Positions 34,981 through 43,704 of a DNA stretch of 55,573 nt are shown piece after piece. Every line of letters begins with the position of its first letter. The first letter of the stretch is position 1. The position numbers and the translations under genes were made by a program. A model generated the notes under the pieces. The model made no database searches and was not told the origin of the DNA. It saw only the letters and a program-made list of their open reading frames with translations. This DNA is from Sporosalibacterium faouarense (GTDB lineage: Bacteria > Bacillota > Clostridia > Tissierellales > VENL01). Location of the stretch: contig NZ_JAETGO010000007.1 in NCBI RefSeq assembly GCF_016765695.1, positions 1-55,573 on the forward strand. Reading direction: 5' to 3'.

Positions 34981-35607
34981 ATGGATAATTACAATACATT
35001 AGCTACATTTGCAATGGGTTGATTTTGGAGTCCTGATGCTAGGTTTGGCATTGAAAATGGTGTGAAAAGCACAAGAGTAGGATATTCAGGAGGGGAAAAA
35101 CAAAACCCAAGCTATACAAATATTGGAGATCATACTGAATCAATTCAAATAGAATATAATCCTGATGAAATTGCATATGAAGAGCTTTTAGATATTTTTT
35201 GGAAGAATCATCAAGCTGATCGTCCAGTAACTAGCACTCAGTATAAATCTATTATTTTCTTTCATAATGAAGAACAGAAAAAGCTAGCGGTAGAAACTAA
35301 GAAAAATATTGAGAACTCATTAGGCCGAAAGATGTATACAGACATAAGACCATTCAATAATTTTTATATAGCTGAAAATTATCATCAAAAATATTACTTA
35401 AGAATGGTTAGAGAGCTTATGGGTGAGTTTGAAAAAAAATATATAAATAGCAAAGCATTTATAAGCTCTACAGTGGCAGCTAGAGTAAATGGTTATATTA
35501 AAGGATGTGGCACTATAGCCAAATTAGAAGAAGAGATAGATAGCTTTAACCTATCAGCTAAAGGTAAAAAAAGACTTTTTCAAATAGTTGAAGGTTATGG
35601 CAAATAG
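34981..35607 (+). CDS. msrA: Selenoprotein peptide methionine sulfoxide reductase MsrA
   Basis: Repairs methionine-S-sulfoxide in proteins; 208 residues if TGA is read through. AAGGAAGGAG precedes ATG 34981, and codon 14 is TGA (35020-35022) in the context MG-TGA-FWSPDARFG, exactly where MsrA has the catalytic Cys of GCFW. After the TGA the MsrA frame continues without a break: RVGYSGGEKQNPSYTNIGDH, YNPDEI, FWKNHQ and FYIAENYHQKYYLR. A hairpin with a GG-containing apical loop starts 12 bases downstream, as bacterial SECIS elements do. Only one Cys remains (KGCGT), so the resolving-Cys system is reduced. Selenoprotein MsrA is known from a clostridial relative (strain OhILAs). Ordinary gene calling would start after the TGA and lose the active site. 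Confidence 0.92.
35023..35060 (+). promoter_or_regulatory. Bacterial SECIS-like hairpin in msrA
   Basis: TGATGC (35034-35039) pairs with GCATTG (35048-35053; two G-T wobbles) around the loop TAGGTTTG, whose GG is 20 bases after the TGA. Spacing and an exposed GG in the loop fit SelB recognition in bSECIS elements. Confidence 0.7.
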
Positions 35608-35638
35608 AATTTTTTCTAAAATTTAAGGAGGAAAAATG

Positions 35639-35920
35639 ATGAGTAAATTAGAAATTAGGTTTATAGTCTTGGAATTTCTAAAGGAGAATCCTTATACAAC
35701 AATAGAAAATATAAGAAATAACGTAATTAGTGCAATCAAAGAAAGAGGATTAGAAGCATCTAAAAATGATGTTTTACTAATAAATACGATTATATGGGAT
35801 ATGATTATGAATAGAATTTTAACTCCTGGTATTGATGAGAATAATCTAGACTTACCATATATACATGTAAGTAATATGGATAAATTAAAGAATAAACTGA
35901 AGGAAGATATTGATCTTTAA
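35639..35920 (+). CDS. Hypothetical protein, about 93 aa
   Basis: Not recognised. A strong AAGGAGG lies at 35625-35631. Two adjacent ATG codons (35636 and 35639) are in frame; the second has the better spacing. The product looks mostly helical and soluble (FIVLEFLKENPYTTIENIRN, then LLINTIIWDMIMNRILTPGI), like a small winged-helix or helical adaptor. It lies 30 bases after msrA and may be co-transcribed with it. Confidence 0.7.
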   Translation: MSKLEIRFIVLEFLKENPYTTIENIRNNVISAIKERGLEASKNDVLLINTIIWDMIMNRILTPGIDENNLDLPYIHVSNMDKLKNKLKEDIDL

Positions 35921-35994
35921 ATAATAAGAAGCTTTTTTAAAGTATTCTTAAGTATGATATTTTTATGATCTAAATTTAAATTGGAGTGATAGGT

Positions 35995-36915
35995 ATGAAG
36001 AAGCATACATCTTTAATAATACTATTATTACTATTAACTTCTTGTAAGTTAGATAGTGAAGGTATAGATAAAAGTTCTTCACTACAACGAGAAAATCATA
36101 TTCATAGTGAAAGTGTTGATATAGAAAAAAATGCAAGCAGTATAAATGTTGATAGAGAAGATAAATTTATTGATGAACAAGGGAATACAATAGAAACTAG
36201 AATAAAAACTCCTAAGGGCTATGGTAGAACTCAAGTTAAGGAAAATTCTTTCGGTGAATATCTTAGAAAATTGCATTTGAAACCAGATGGATCGAAGGTT
36301 TTATATTATAATGGACAAGTAAAAAATAGAGAAGTTCATGTTGCTGTAATAGATATGGATGTGGGAGAAAGAGATTTACAACAATGCGCTGATGCGATTA
36401 TGAGATTGAGAGCTGAATATCTATTTGAACAAAAGAAATATGATAAAATACATTTTAATTTCACTAATGGCTTTAGAGTAGATTATATAAAATGGATTCA
36501 AGGAAATAGAGTAAAAGTGGAAGGTAATAATAGCTATTGGACTCAAAGCACAGATTACTCCAATACATATGAAGACTTAAGAGAGTATTTAAATATGGTT
36601 TTTGCATATGCAGGTACGTTATCATTATCAAATGAATTAACTAGCATACAAGATGACGATTTAAATATAGGAGATGTGATAATACAAGGAGGAAGTCCTG
36701 GTCATGCAGTAATTGTAGTAGATATGGCTGAGAATATCCAGTCTGGAAAGAAAATATTTTTATTAGCACAAAGTTATATGCCAGCTCAAAGTATTCATAT
36801 TTTAAAAAATCCTATGAATAGTGATTTAAGTCCTTGGTATGAACTTAATTTTAATGATGAGCTTCATACTCCAGAATGGACTTTTGATAGAGATGATTTT
36901 AAGAGATTTAATTAA
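35995..36915 (+). CDS. DUF4846 lipoprotein
   Basis: Exported lipoprotein of 306 residues. The N-terminus KKHTSLIILLLLLTSC ends in a lipobox, with Cys as the likely lipidated residue. The DUF4846 core is visible as YLRKLHLKPDGSKVLYYNG, DVGERDLQQCADAIMRLRAE near 120, FTNGFRVDYIKW near 155, and GSPGHAVIVVDMAE near 235. The family's function is unknown. GGAG supports ATG 35995; a GTG at 35986 overlaps that site. Confidence 0.87.
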   Translation: MKKHTSLIILLLLLTSCKLDSEGIDKSSSLQRENHIHSESVDIEKNASSINVDREDKFIDEQGNTIETRIKTPKGYGRTQVKENSFGEYLRKLHLKPDGSKVLYYNGQVKNREVHVAVIDMDVGERDLQQCADAIMRLRAEYLFEQKKYDKIHFNFTNGFRVDYIKWIQGNRVKVEGNNSYWTQSTDYSNTYEDLREYLNMVFAYAGTLSLSNELTSIQDDDLNIGDVIIQGGSPGHAVIVVDMAENIQSGKKIFLLAQSYMPAQSIHILKNPMNSDLSPWYELNFNDELHTPEWTFDRDDFKRFN

Positions 36916-36979
36916 ATCTTACTAGAAAAGAGAAGATTTAAAGCTTTAATAATGATTGTGTTAAAGGTAAGGTGATTTA

Positions 36980-38071
36980 ATGGAATTAAATAAGAATAAA
37001 GTAGTAGTAGGTATGAGTGGTGGGGTTGATAGTTCACTTGCAGCATACTTATTAAAAGAGGAAGGGTATGAAGTCATTGGAATTACAATGAGATTATTTG
37101 ATACATATGATAAAGATGATAATCTAGTGTACCCAGATTTTATAGAGGATGCAAAGGTAGTAGCTAAAAAGCTTTGTATCCCCCATTATGTAGTTGATTT
37201 TAGGGAAGACTTTAGAAAAAAAGTTAAGAATAGATTTGTAAATGAGTATTTTAAAGGTAGAACACCTAATCCTTGTGTTATATGCAATAAGTGGATTAAG
37301 TATGGTAAATTATTAGAAGTTGCCCATAGAATAGGTGCCTATTACCTAGCTACAGGTCATTATGCAAATGTTAGATATGATGAAAAATCAAAGAAATATA
37401 GAATATTCAGAGGAATAGCTGAGAAAAAAGACCAGTCTTACTTTTTACATTCTTTAAATCAAGGACAGCTAAAGCATGTTCTTTTTCCTCTAGGAAAGTA
37501 TTCTTCAAAAAAAGAAGTAAGAAAAATAGCTAAGGAAATTGGAGCTAGAATATCTAAGAAAAAAGACAGTGTTGGAATATGTTTTATAAACAATGGAGAC
37601 TATGCTAGCTATTTAAAGGCACAAGATTCTAGTCATACATCAGCTAAATCTGGTAATTTTATTGATATTAAAGGAAGGATTATAGGAAAACATAATGGCA
37701 TAATAAATTATACAATAGGGCAACGAAGAGGAATAGATGTTGAAAGTGAAAAACCAATGTATGTAGTTGAAATAGATTCAGAAAAAAACACAGTTAAATT
37801 AGGAGAGGATAAAGATACCTATTCTAGAGGGTTAATAGCAAGAGATCCAAACTTTACTTTATTTAAAAACCTAGAATCAGAAATGAAAGTAGAGGTCAAG
37901 GTTTGTCAGTGGGGTTGGTTTTTGGCGGCTACGTTATCTCAAATGGATAATAGTAACATTCAAGTACTATTTGATAAAAAAGAAAGGGCGATAGCCCCAG
38001 GTCAAGCAGTTGTATTTTACAAAGATACTGAGGTTATTGGTGGAGCAACTATAGAAAAGGTAATAAAATGA
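36980..38071 (+). CDS. mnmA: tRNA-specific 2-thiouridylase (MnmA/TrmU)
   Basis: Adds sulfur to U34 of tRNA-Lys, Glu and Gln; 363 residues. The PP-loop VVGMSGGVDSSLAAYLLKEEG is at residues 8-28. The first catalytic Cys is in NPCVICNKWIKYG near 97, with TGHYANVRYD following, and the second Cys in DSVGICFINNGDY near 198. GKHNGIINYTIGQRRGI and the C-terminal GQAVVFY are family features. It differs from canonical MnmA in reading DSVGICF where DSQDVCF is usual, so a second paralogue is possible. GGTGAT precedes the ATG. Confidence 0.92.
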   Translation: MELNKNKVVVGMSGGVDSSLAAYLLKEEGYEVIGITMRLFDTYDKDDNLVYPDFIEDAKVVAKKLCIPHYVVDFREDFRKKVKNRFVNEYFKGRTPNPCVICNKWIKYGKLLEVAHRIGAYYLATGHYANVRYDEKSKKYRIFRGIAEKKDQSYFLHSLNQGQLKHVLFPLGKYSSKKEVRKIAKEIGARISKKKDSVGICFINNGDYASYLKAQDSSHTSAKSGNFIDIKGRIIGKHNGIINYTIGQRRGIDVESEKPMYVVEIDSEKNTVKLGEDKDTYSRGLIARDPNFTLFKNLESEMKVEVKVCQWGWFLAATLSQMDNSNIQVLFDKKERAIAPGQAVVFYKDTEVIGGATIEKVIK

Positions 38072-38144
38072 TAGCTTTTATATGATATTTATCTAGCAAT
38101 TAATAACAATAGTAATCATAATATAGTTATTCTAAAGTAAATAA

Positions 38145-38168
38145 AAAAAGGATGGAACCATCCTTTTT
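38145..38168. terminator. Bidirectional terminator
   Basis: AAAAAGGATGG (38145-38155) pairs perfectly with CCATCCTTTTT (38158-38168). It serves mnmA and the facing vanY-like gene. Confidence 0.9.
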
Positions 38169-39320
38169 CTATTTAATAACATCTATACTTTTTAGAAACT
38201 CTTCTAGAGTTAAATCATTAGAATCAATAATTTCAGCAACTTCTTTTCCAACATATCTTAAATGCCAAGGCTCATACATATATCCAGTAATATCTTCTTT
38301 CCCTTTTGGATATCGAATGATGAATCCATGTTTATAAGCATTTTCTTTTAGCCACTTTCCTTCTTTAGTATCTGCAAATTTTTGAGTTAATCCCATGTTT
38401 ACACTCCTTGAAGTAACATCTAAGCTCAATCCAGTTTGATGCTCACTTTCTCCAGGTCTTGCACTAAATGTGTTTGCTTCTTCCTCACCATACTTTGCTA
38501 CATTAGATTCAAATACGATTTTCTGTGTATTGTAGGATCTATATCCTGAGGCTCCATATAACTCGATTTCATCTTCTAAAGCAGCTGCAAAGAGATCTTC
38601 TATAGCATAAGCAGCTTCTGCTTCCAAATATCTATAAGGAACGTCTTCTTTAAATCTAAATACTACGTCGGGTGCCACTAATTCACTTGGTACAAAATCG
38701 GACGATAAAGGAATTTGTTTATTTGCAATTATCAAAATATCCTTATATTTTTCATATAATTTTTTATATCTGTTTTTTGGATTCCTTGCTACTTCTATAT
38801 CAACTTTTATATCTTCAATAACCCACTCATCATTTAGGTTGTCAATAGTAGCTATTAGTTCATATTTACCTTGTTCTTCAGAGTCAATATTTTGTACAAT
38901 GTGATATTTATCAGTCATTTCTTTTAACTCATAGTCCTGATTTAAAAGCAAGAGTAAAGGAGGTTCTTTATCCGTAATATATAATCCATCTTCCCTATCT
39001 TCATAATAGGAGTTAACATATTGAGCTGCTAAATCTTCATAAGCAACTTCGGAAATAAAACTTATAATTTCTGACTTTGAAGAGAATTTCTTAACTTTAC
39101 CATTTTCATCTACTTCCTGAATAAAACGATTATTAAACTCAGTAAATATTTGGTCAACATCTTCTTTAGTTAAAGACTTGTCGGTATTATTGTCTTCATT
39201 AATTTCATTTGTACTATTTTCATCTAAATTGCTATCTCCTGGCTTTGTTGATTTAGTTAATTGTAAGCATCCAACCACTAGGATAGCTATAGATATTAAT
39301 ACTATTAATAGTTTTTTCAT
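38169..39320 (-). CDS. VanY-type D,D-carboxypeptidase lipoprotein (peptidase M15)
   Basis: Lipoprotein of 383 residues (LIVLISIAILVVGC lipobox near residue 18) acting on peptidoglycan stem peptides outside the membrane. An N-terminal spacer of about 200 acidic residues is followed by the M15B domain: GASGYRSYNTQ near 254, zinc ligands in GESEHQTGLSLDVT near 288, and EPWHLRYVG near 352. AGGAGG precedes the ATG. No vancomycin-resistance genes are nearby, so it is likely a housekeeping wall enzyme. Confidence 0.9.
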   Translation of the reverse strand: MKKLLIVLISIAILVVGCLQLTKSTKPGDSNLDENSTNEINEDNNTDKSLTKEDVDQIFTEFNNRFIQEVDENGKVKKFSSKSEIISFISEVAYEDLAAQYVNSYYEDREDGLYITDKEPPLLLLLNQDYELKEMTDKYHIVQNIDSEEQGKYELIATIDNLNDEWVIEDIKVDIEVARNPKNRYKKLYEKYKDILIIANKQIPLSSDFVPSELVAPDVVFRFKEDVPYRYLEAEAAYAIEDLFAAALEDEIELYGASGYRSYNTQKIVFESNVAKYGEEEANTFSARPGESEHQTGLSLDVTSRSVNMGLTQKFADTKEGKWLKENAYKHGFIIRYPKGKEDITGYMYEPWHLRYVGKEVAEIIDSNDLTLEEFLKSIDVIK

Positions 39321-39694
39321 CGATTTCCTCCTTCATTATCTGTAGTAAGTATTGCACACAGCTAGATATAATATTAAGTTAAATATTATAAAATACTACC
39401 ATAAATGTTATAAATCTATTATAATGGGTGAATATAAGGTATTATGTCAAAATAAAACATGAACTAACAACATACACCATGATTCTCTATTATTATATCA
39501 CACTAATAAAATTAAGAAATAATTAAGAAATAATTTATCAGTATTGTAATATAAGCAAAGCCGAATATTTGAATTTTATGTAAATTTGTTGTATAGAAAG
39601 GCGATTTAATGCTATTTATTACAAAAAAGTATTATCTAAAATTAGAATTATCCTATACAATAAATTAGAGAATGATATTTTGTGGAGGGAAATT
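39321..39694. other. Divergent non-coding interval between vanY-like and HD-GYP genes
   Basis: Very AT-rich. It holds a short direct repeat (ATTAAGAAATA twice, about 39511-39533) and a weak promoter candidate for the right-hand gene: TTGAAT 39569-39574, a 17-base spacer, TATAGA 39592-39597. No gene or known RNA element is supported. Confidence 0.5.
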
Positions 39695-40828
39695 ATGAAT
39701 GTGAATAGTAGTGAAGCAAGTCGCCTTGGTGTAGGTGATGATAACATCTACACTAAGATGGAGTTGATACTAGACATCTTTGAGGATATGCATATTTTAA
39801 CAAAAGAAGATTTTTTAAAGAGAGTCTTATATAGTTCATCTGATGTAATTCCAGAGGTTGAAAAAGGATCATTTTTTGAATTAGTTGATGACAAATATAG
39901 ACCGATATTAGCTATGGGATATGATTTTGAAGTGCTTAGTAAGCTAGAATTGGATAAAGATAAAGCATTTATTGGCTTTGAATGTTCAAAAGATGTGGAT
40001 GTGCAAGTCTATGAGACATATATTTCCGAGAGAGATAACGCAAAATTTTCTGATAAAACTATTGAAATATTTAAAGAGCTTGGAACATACTCAAACTTTA
40101 CTTCTTTATATGCTCCAATCAAGGTTGAAGGAGAATGTGTAGGACTTTTGAGCTTAGAAAACTTTAATAATCAAGGCTTTAGTTCATTATCAAAGAAGAT
40201 ATTGAAATATTATGCAAGACTTATTTCAAAGTTCTATAGCCAAATGATTCATCGTGAAAGAGAAACAAAACGCTACTATGATGTTGTTACAGCTTTGGTT
40301 TCAGCTATTGAGGTTAAGGATGTTTATACACAAGGTCATGGAAATAGGGTTAGAAAGTATAGTATTGAAATAGCAAAAGCCATGGAGCTTAGTAAAGAAC
40401 AGCTTGATATCGTATCTATTGCTTCTTTGCTACATGACATTGGTAAAATTGGAATTCCAACTAGTATTTTAAATAAGCCTGGACCTCTAACTGATGAGGA
40501 ATATGAAGTGATTAAGCAACATCCTATATTCTCAAAAAAAATATTAAGTAAAATAGATGGATTTGTAGAGGTCAAAGAGATGACATATGCCCACCATGAG
40601 AACTTTGATGGTTCAGGTTATCCTTTAGGACTTAAAGGAATTGATATACCTATAGAAGCTCAAATAATCCAAATAGCTGATGCATTTGATGCTATGACAT
40701 CAGAAAGAGCCTATAGAAGAGCGATGTCAAGATCAAAGGCAATAGGAATAATACAGAAAGAGGCAGGTAGACAATTTCATCCTAAAATAGCTGAGATCGC
40801 CATAGATAAAGTTTTTAAAGTAGTGTAG
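39695..40828 (+). CDS. GAF/HD-GYP cyclic di-GMP phosphodiesterase
   Basis: Protein of 377 residues. A GAF-like sensor region occupies about residues 20-185 (LYAPIKVEGECVGLLSLENF), then a linker helix, then an HD-GYP domain. Visible motifs are HGNRVRKYS near 213, HDIGKIGIP near 247, the metal-binding HHENFDGSGYPLGLKG near 298, and the closing ADAFDAMTSERAYR near 327. HD-GYP enzymes hydrolyse c-di-GMP. The HD, HH and GYP residues are all present, so it should be active. ATG 39695 follows GGAGGG; an in-frame TTG at 39680 is not supported. It makes a logical partner of the c-di-GMP riboswitch at 20800. Confidence 0.92.
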   Translation: MNVNSSEASRLGVGDDNIYTKMELILDIFEDMHILTKEDFLKRVLYSSSDVIPEVEKGSFFELVDDKYRPILAMGYDFEVLSKLELDKDKAFIGFECSKDVDVQVYETYISERDNAKFSDKTIEIFKELGTYSNFTSLYAPIKVEGECVGLLSLENFNNQGFSSLSKKILKYYARLISKFYSQMIHRERETKRYYDVVTALVSAIEVKDVYTQGHGNRVRKYSIEIAKAMELSKEQLDIVSIASLLHDIGKIGIPTSILNKPGPLTDEEYEVIKQHPIFSKKILSKIDGFVEVKEMTYAHHENFDGSGYPLGLKGIDIPIEAQIIQIADAFDAMTSERAYRRAMSRSKAIGIIQKEAGRQFHPKIAEIAIDKVFKVV

Positions 40829-40841
40829 TTACCTATATTAG

Positions 40842-40887
40842 AGACACATTTTAGTCTATATTATTGTAGATTGAAATGTGTCTTTTA
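40842..40887 (+). terminator. Terminator after the HD-GYP gene
   Basis: AGACACATTT (40842-40851) pairs with AAATGTGTCT (40874-40883), with further partial pairing inside, followed by TTTT. Confidence 0.75.
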
Positions 40888-40957
40888 GCATTCGACAGCT
40901 ATAAATGATAAAATTTGGTATATAATATATACAATAAGATAACATGGGAGAGATGGT

Positions 40958-42142
40958 ATGGAAAACTTAAGAGGATTATTAGAAGATGTAATCATGAATG
41001 AAAAGATAATATATGGAGTACTTAGTAATCTTAAGCAAAAGAATGGTGTAGAGTTTAATAAAGTAAGCTTAAAACCTGTAAAAATTAAAAGTGAAATAGT
41101 GATTCAGCTTACTTATCATATAGGAAAAAAGGTAGAACATTACAATTTAAGTTATACTGAGGGTGTAGATAGACTTGAAGAGCTTATGATTAAGTATTTT
41201 AAACAGACTAATTTATTCACTACAGAAGCAGATTATCAAATATTTATAAATAAAAAGGGGAAAAATAAGATACTCAAGAAAAAGCCCACAAAGGAAAAGG
41301 CCCCTTTAAGTCATAATAAAAAGAAAAACTATATCATTGAGGAAGGAGATTTATGTCCTTTCTTAATAAAGCTTGGAATAATGAATGATGAAGGTAAAGT
41401 TTATAAAAAGAGATATAATAAGTTTAGGCAAATTAATCGCTATTTAGAGATAGTAGCCGATGTAATACCAAGCCTTGATAGTAATGGAATAATTAATATA
41501 GTTGATTTTGGTTGTGGTAAATCGTATTTAACATTCGCTCTGTATCATTATCTAGTTAATATACTTAAGTATAATGTTAATATAGTAGGATTAGACTTAA
41601 AGTCTGATGTTATAAAGAATTGCAATAAGTTATCAGAGGAAATGAATTTTGAAAATCTTAAGTTCATTCAGGGAGATATAAAGAATTTTGAAGAATTTAA
41701 AAAGGTAAATATGGTTTTAACCTTACATGCCTGTGATACAGCTACTGATGATGCTTTAGTAAAGGCTGTAAATTGGGATGCAGACATAATTTTATCGGTT
41801 CCATGCTGTCAGCATGAGTTGTTGAATCAAATTCATAATCCAATCATGGAGCCAATGATGAAACATGGAATTATAAAAGAAAAATTGTCTACCTTGATAA
41901 CGGACAGTATAAGAGGCAATATTCTAGAGATATTAGGATATTCAACTCAAATCATGGAATTTATAGATATGGAACATACACCTAAAAACATTTTGATAAG
42001 GGCAATTAAGAAGAAAGAAAGCAATCCAAAATTAATAGGTGAATACACTGAGTTCAAAAAGGTTTGGGGGATAAGTCCTTATATAGAAAAAGCTATGGGT
42101 GAGAGATTACATAGGATTCTACAGAACGGTAAGGAAATATAG
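40958..42142 (+). CDS. SAM-dependent methyltransferase (Methyltransf_32-like)
   Basis: Protein of 394 residues. An N-terminal domain of about 130 residues is followed by a Rossmann methyltransferase: the SAM motif IVDFGCGKSYLTFALYHYL near 182, VGLDLKSDVI near 212, and MVLTLHACDTATDDALVKA near 250. SVPCCQHELLNQ near 277 resembles the motif of the TRMT13/METTL25 group, placed here as PF13679 from memory. The substrate is unknown. GGGAGAGATGG precedes the ATG. Confidence 0.82.
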   Translation: MENLRGLLEDVIMNEKIIYGVLSNLKQKNGVEFNKVSLKPVKIKSEIVIQLTYHIGKKVEHYNLSYTEGVDRLEELMIKYFKQTNLFTTEADYQIFINKKGKNKILKKKPTKEKAPLSHNKKKNYIIEEGDLCPFLIKLGIMNDEGKVYKKRYNKFRQINRYLEIVADVIPSLDSNGIINIVDFGCGKSYLTFALYHYLVNILKYNVNIVGLDLKSDVIKNCNKLSEEMNFENLKFIQGDIKNFEEFKKVNMVLTLHACDTATDDALVKAVNWDADIILSVPCCQHELLNQIHNPIMEPMMKHGIIKEKLSTLITDSIRGNILEILGYSTQIMEFIDMEHTPKNILIRAIKKKESNPKLIGEYTEFKKVWGISPYIEKAMGERLHRILQNGKEI

Positions 42143-42322
42143 AATTTTTTTTTAGGATTATGTTATAATGAAATATTGTGGATATAACCATATGATAAGA
42201 ATAAAATCGGTATATTCTATAAAATAAATTTATTATGATTTAAGCTGAGTAAATTAATCTTGACAATAATATTTTAAGATGTATAATTTTTATGAAAAGT
42301 TATTTAGAAATGGGGAATTACA

Positions 42323-43120
42323 TTGAAAAAGAAACTAAAACTATATGGATTTAACAACTTGACTAAATCTCTTAGCTTTAATATCTATGATATTTGTTAT
42401 ACTAAGTCCGAAGAAGATAGAAAGAGATATATAGACTATATCGATGAGCAGTATAATTCTGAAAGATTAACTAAGATATTAACAGATGTTACTGAGACAA
42501 TTGGAGCTAGTGTATTAAACATAGCAAAGCAAGATTACGATCCTCAAGGAGCTAGTGTTACTCTTTTGATATCAGAAGAAGAAGTTCCATTATGTGTGTT
42601 AGACCCATCATGTAATAGAGGAATCTTAACTCCTACTAGAGAAAATATAGTTGGGCATTTAGATAAGAGTCATGTGACTGTTCATACTTATCCTGAAAGC
42701 CATCCCCAAAATAATATTAGCACCTTTAGAGTAGACATTGATGTATCTACATGTGGAGAAATTTCTCCATTAAAGGCGTTAAATTATCTTATAGGAAGCT
42801 TTGATTCAGACATAATAACCATTGATTATAGAGTTAGAGGTTTTACTAGAGATGTAGATGGTGAAAAACATTTTATAGACCATGATATTAATTCTATACA
42901 AAACTTTATTGAAGATTCCACGTTAGAGAAATATAGTTTAATAGATATGAATATATATCAATCAAATATATTCCATACAAAAATGAAATTAAAGGATATT
43001 TATTTAGATAATTATTTATTTGAAATGGAAGAAAAAGATTTAAGTAGAAGAGAAAAGGAAGCTATTGTAAGAAAACTAAATAAAGAAATGCAAGAAATTT
43101 TTTATGGTATTAATATTTAG
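42323..43120 (+). CDS. speD: S-adenosylmethionine decarboxylase proenzyme, E. coli type
   Basis: Makes decarboxylated SAM for spermidine synthesis; 265 residues, as in the E. coli enzyme. The proenzyme cleaves itself between Lys115 and Ser116 in [16 protein letters not shown], giving the pyruvoyl group on the new alpha chain. Cys144 in [16 protein letters not shown] is the proton donor. Nearly the whole protein follows the E. coli SpeD pattern ([41 protein letters not shown]). The start is TTG with GGGG 7 bases upstream. Many Bacilli carry the shorter SpeH form instead. No speE is adjacent. Confidence 0.95.
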   Translation: MKKKLKLYGFNNLTKSLSFNIYDICYTKSEEDRKRYIDYIDEQYNSERLTKILTDVTETIGASVLNIAKQDYDPQGASVTLLISEEEVPLCVLDPSCNRGILTPTRENIVGHLDKSHVTVHTYPESHPQNNISTFRVDIDVSTCGEISPLKALNYLIGSFDSDIITIDYRVRGFTRDVDGEKHFIDHDINSIQNFIEDSTLEKYSLIDMNIYQSNIFHTKMKLKDIYLDNYLFEMEEKDLSRREKEAIVRKLNKEMQEIFYGINI

Positions 43121-43132
43121 CATGGCAATAAT

Positions 43133-43164
43133 AAGGAGTTAAAGATTTCAATCTTTAACTCCTT
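43133..43164. terminator. Bidirectional terminator after speD
   Basis: AAGGAGTTAAAGATT (43133-43147) pairs perfectly with 43150-43164 across TC, followed by TATTATT; it also faces the minus-strand lipoprotein gene. Confidence 0.85.
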
Positions 43165-43170
43165 TATTAT

Positions 43171-43542
43171 TTATTCTGACTTATCTGTTTCCTTCCTTAT
43201 ATCAACCTTTAGTTTACCATTATCAATATAAGCAATAATAGCAGCATTGTAATCATTTTTTCTAGCTATTATTACGTTTTCCTGTCTTCGTTCGACTATT
43301 TTCCAACCTTCGTTAATTAACCTTTGCTCATAGTCATGTAAAAAGGCTTGCATATTGTTACTTTCAACAACATAAGTAGTTATAGGCTCAGGATTTCCTA
43401 ATGTTTCGTCATCTTTTGTAACTTCTAGCTTCATATTTTCAATCATAGGCATTTCAGGGAATTTTTCGGGTTTGCTGTTATAGGAACACCCACTAAAAAT
43501 GAATACTATAACTAGAATAACAAGAAGCTTCTCTTTTTTCAT
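43171..43542 (-). CDS. Small lipoprotein, 123 aa, unknown
   Basis: N-terminus KKEKLLVILVIVFIFSGC is a lipoprotein signal with lipobox FSGC. The mature part is hydrophilic with no recognised domain; IIARKNDYNAAIIAYIDNG suggests a small alpha/beta fold. GAGGTG precedes the ATG. It is a single-gene unit. Confidence 0.75.
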   Translation of the reverse strand: MKKEKLLVILVIVFIFSGCSYNSKPEKFPEMPMIENMKLEVTKDDETLGNPEPITTYVVESNNMQAFLHDYEQRLINEGWKIVERRQENVIIARKNDYNAAIIAYIDNGKLKVDIRKETDKSE

Positions 43543-43704
43543 AAAAACACCTCTATTTATTATGATGATTTTATTATTATTCTAGAGCTGATTTTTTATT
43601 CGAAATTAAGATAAGTAAAAAGGGAAAGATAGAGGATATTATTGTTAAGTGTTGAATAGATTTAAAGTGAACTATTTTAAAGCCAATTACTGAGAGGTGA
43701 ATTT

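Noticed and set aside
39511-39533. Short direct repeats resembling a CRISPR-like or iteron array
   Set aside because: Only two 11-base AT-rich copies with no spacers or associated genes.
39541-39620. GCAAAGCC sequence before the HD-GYP gene, suggesting another c-di-GMP riboswitch
   Set aside because: The ACGCAAAGC core and the pairing GGCAAAC/GGTTGCC strands are absent.
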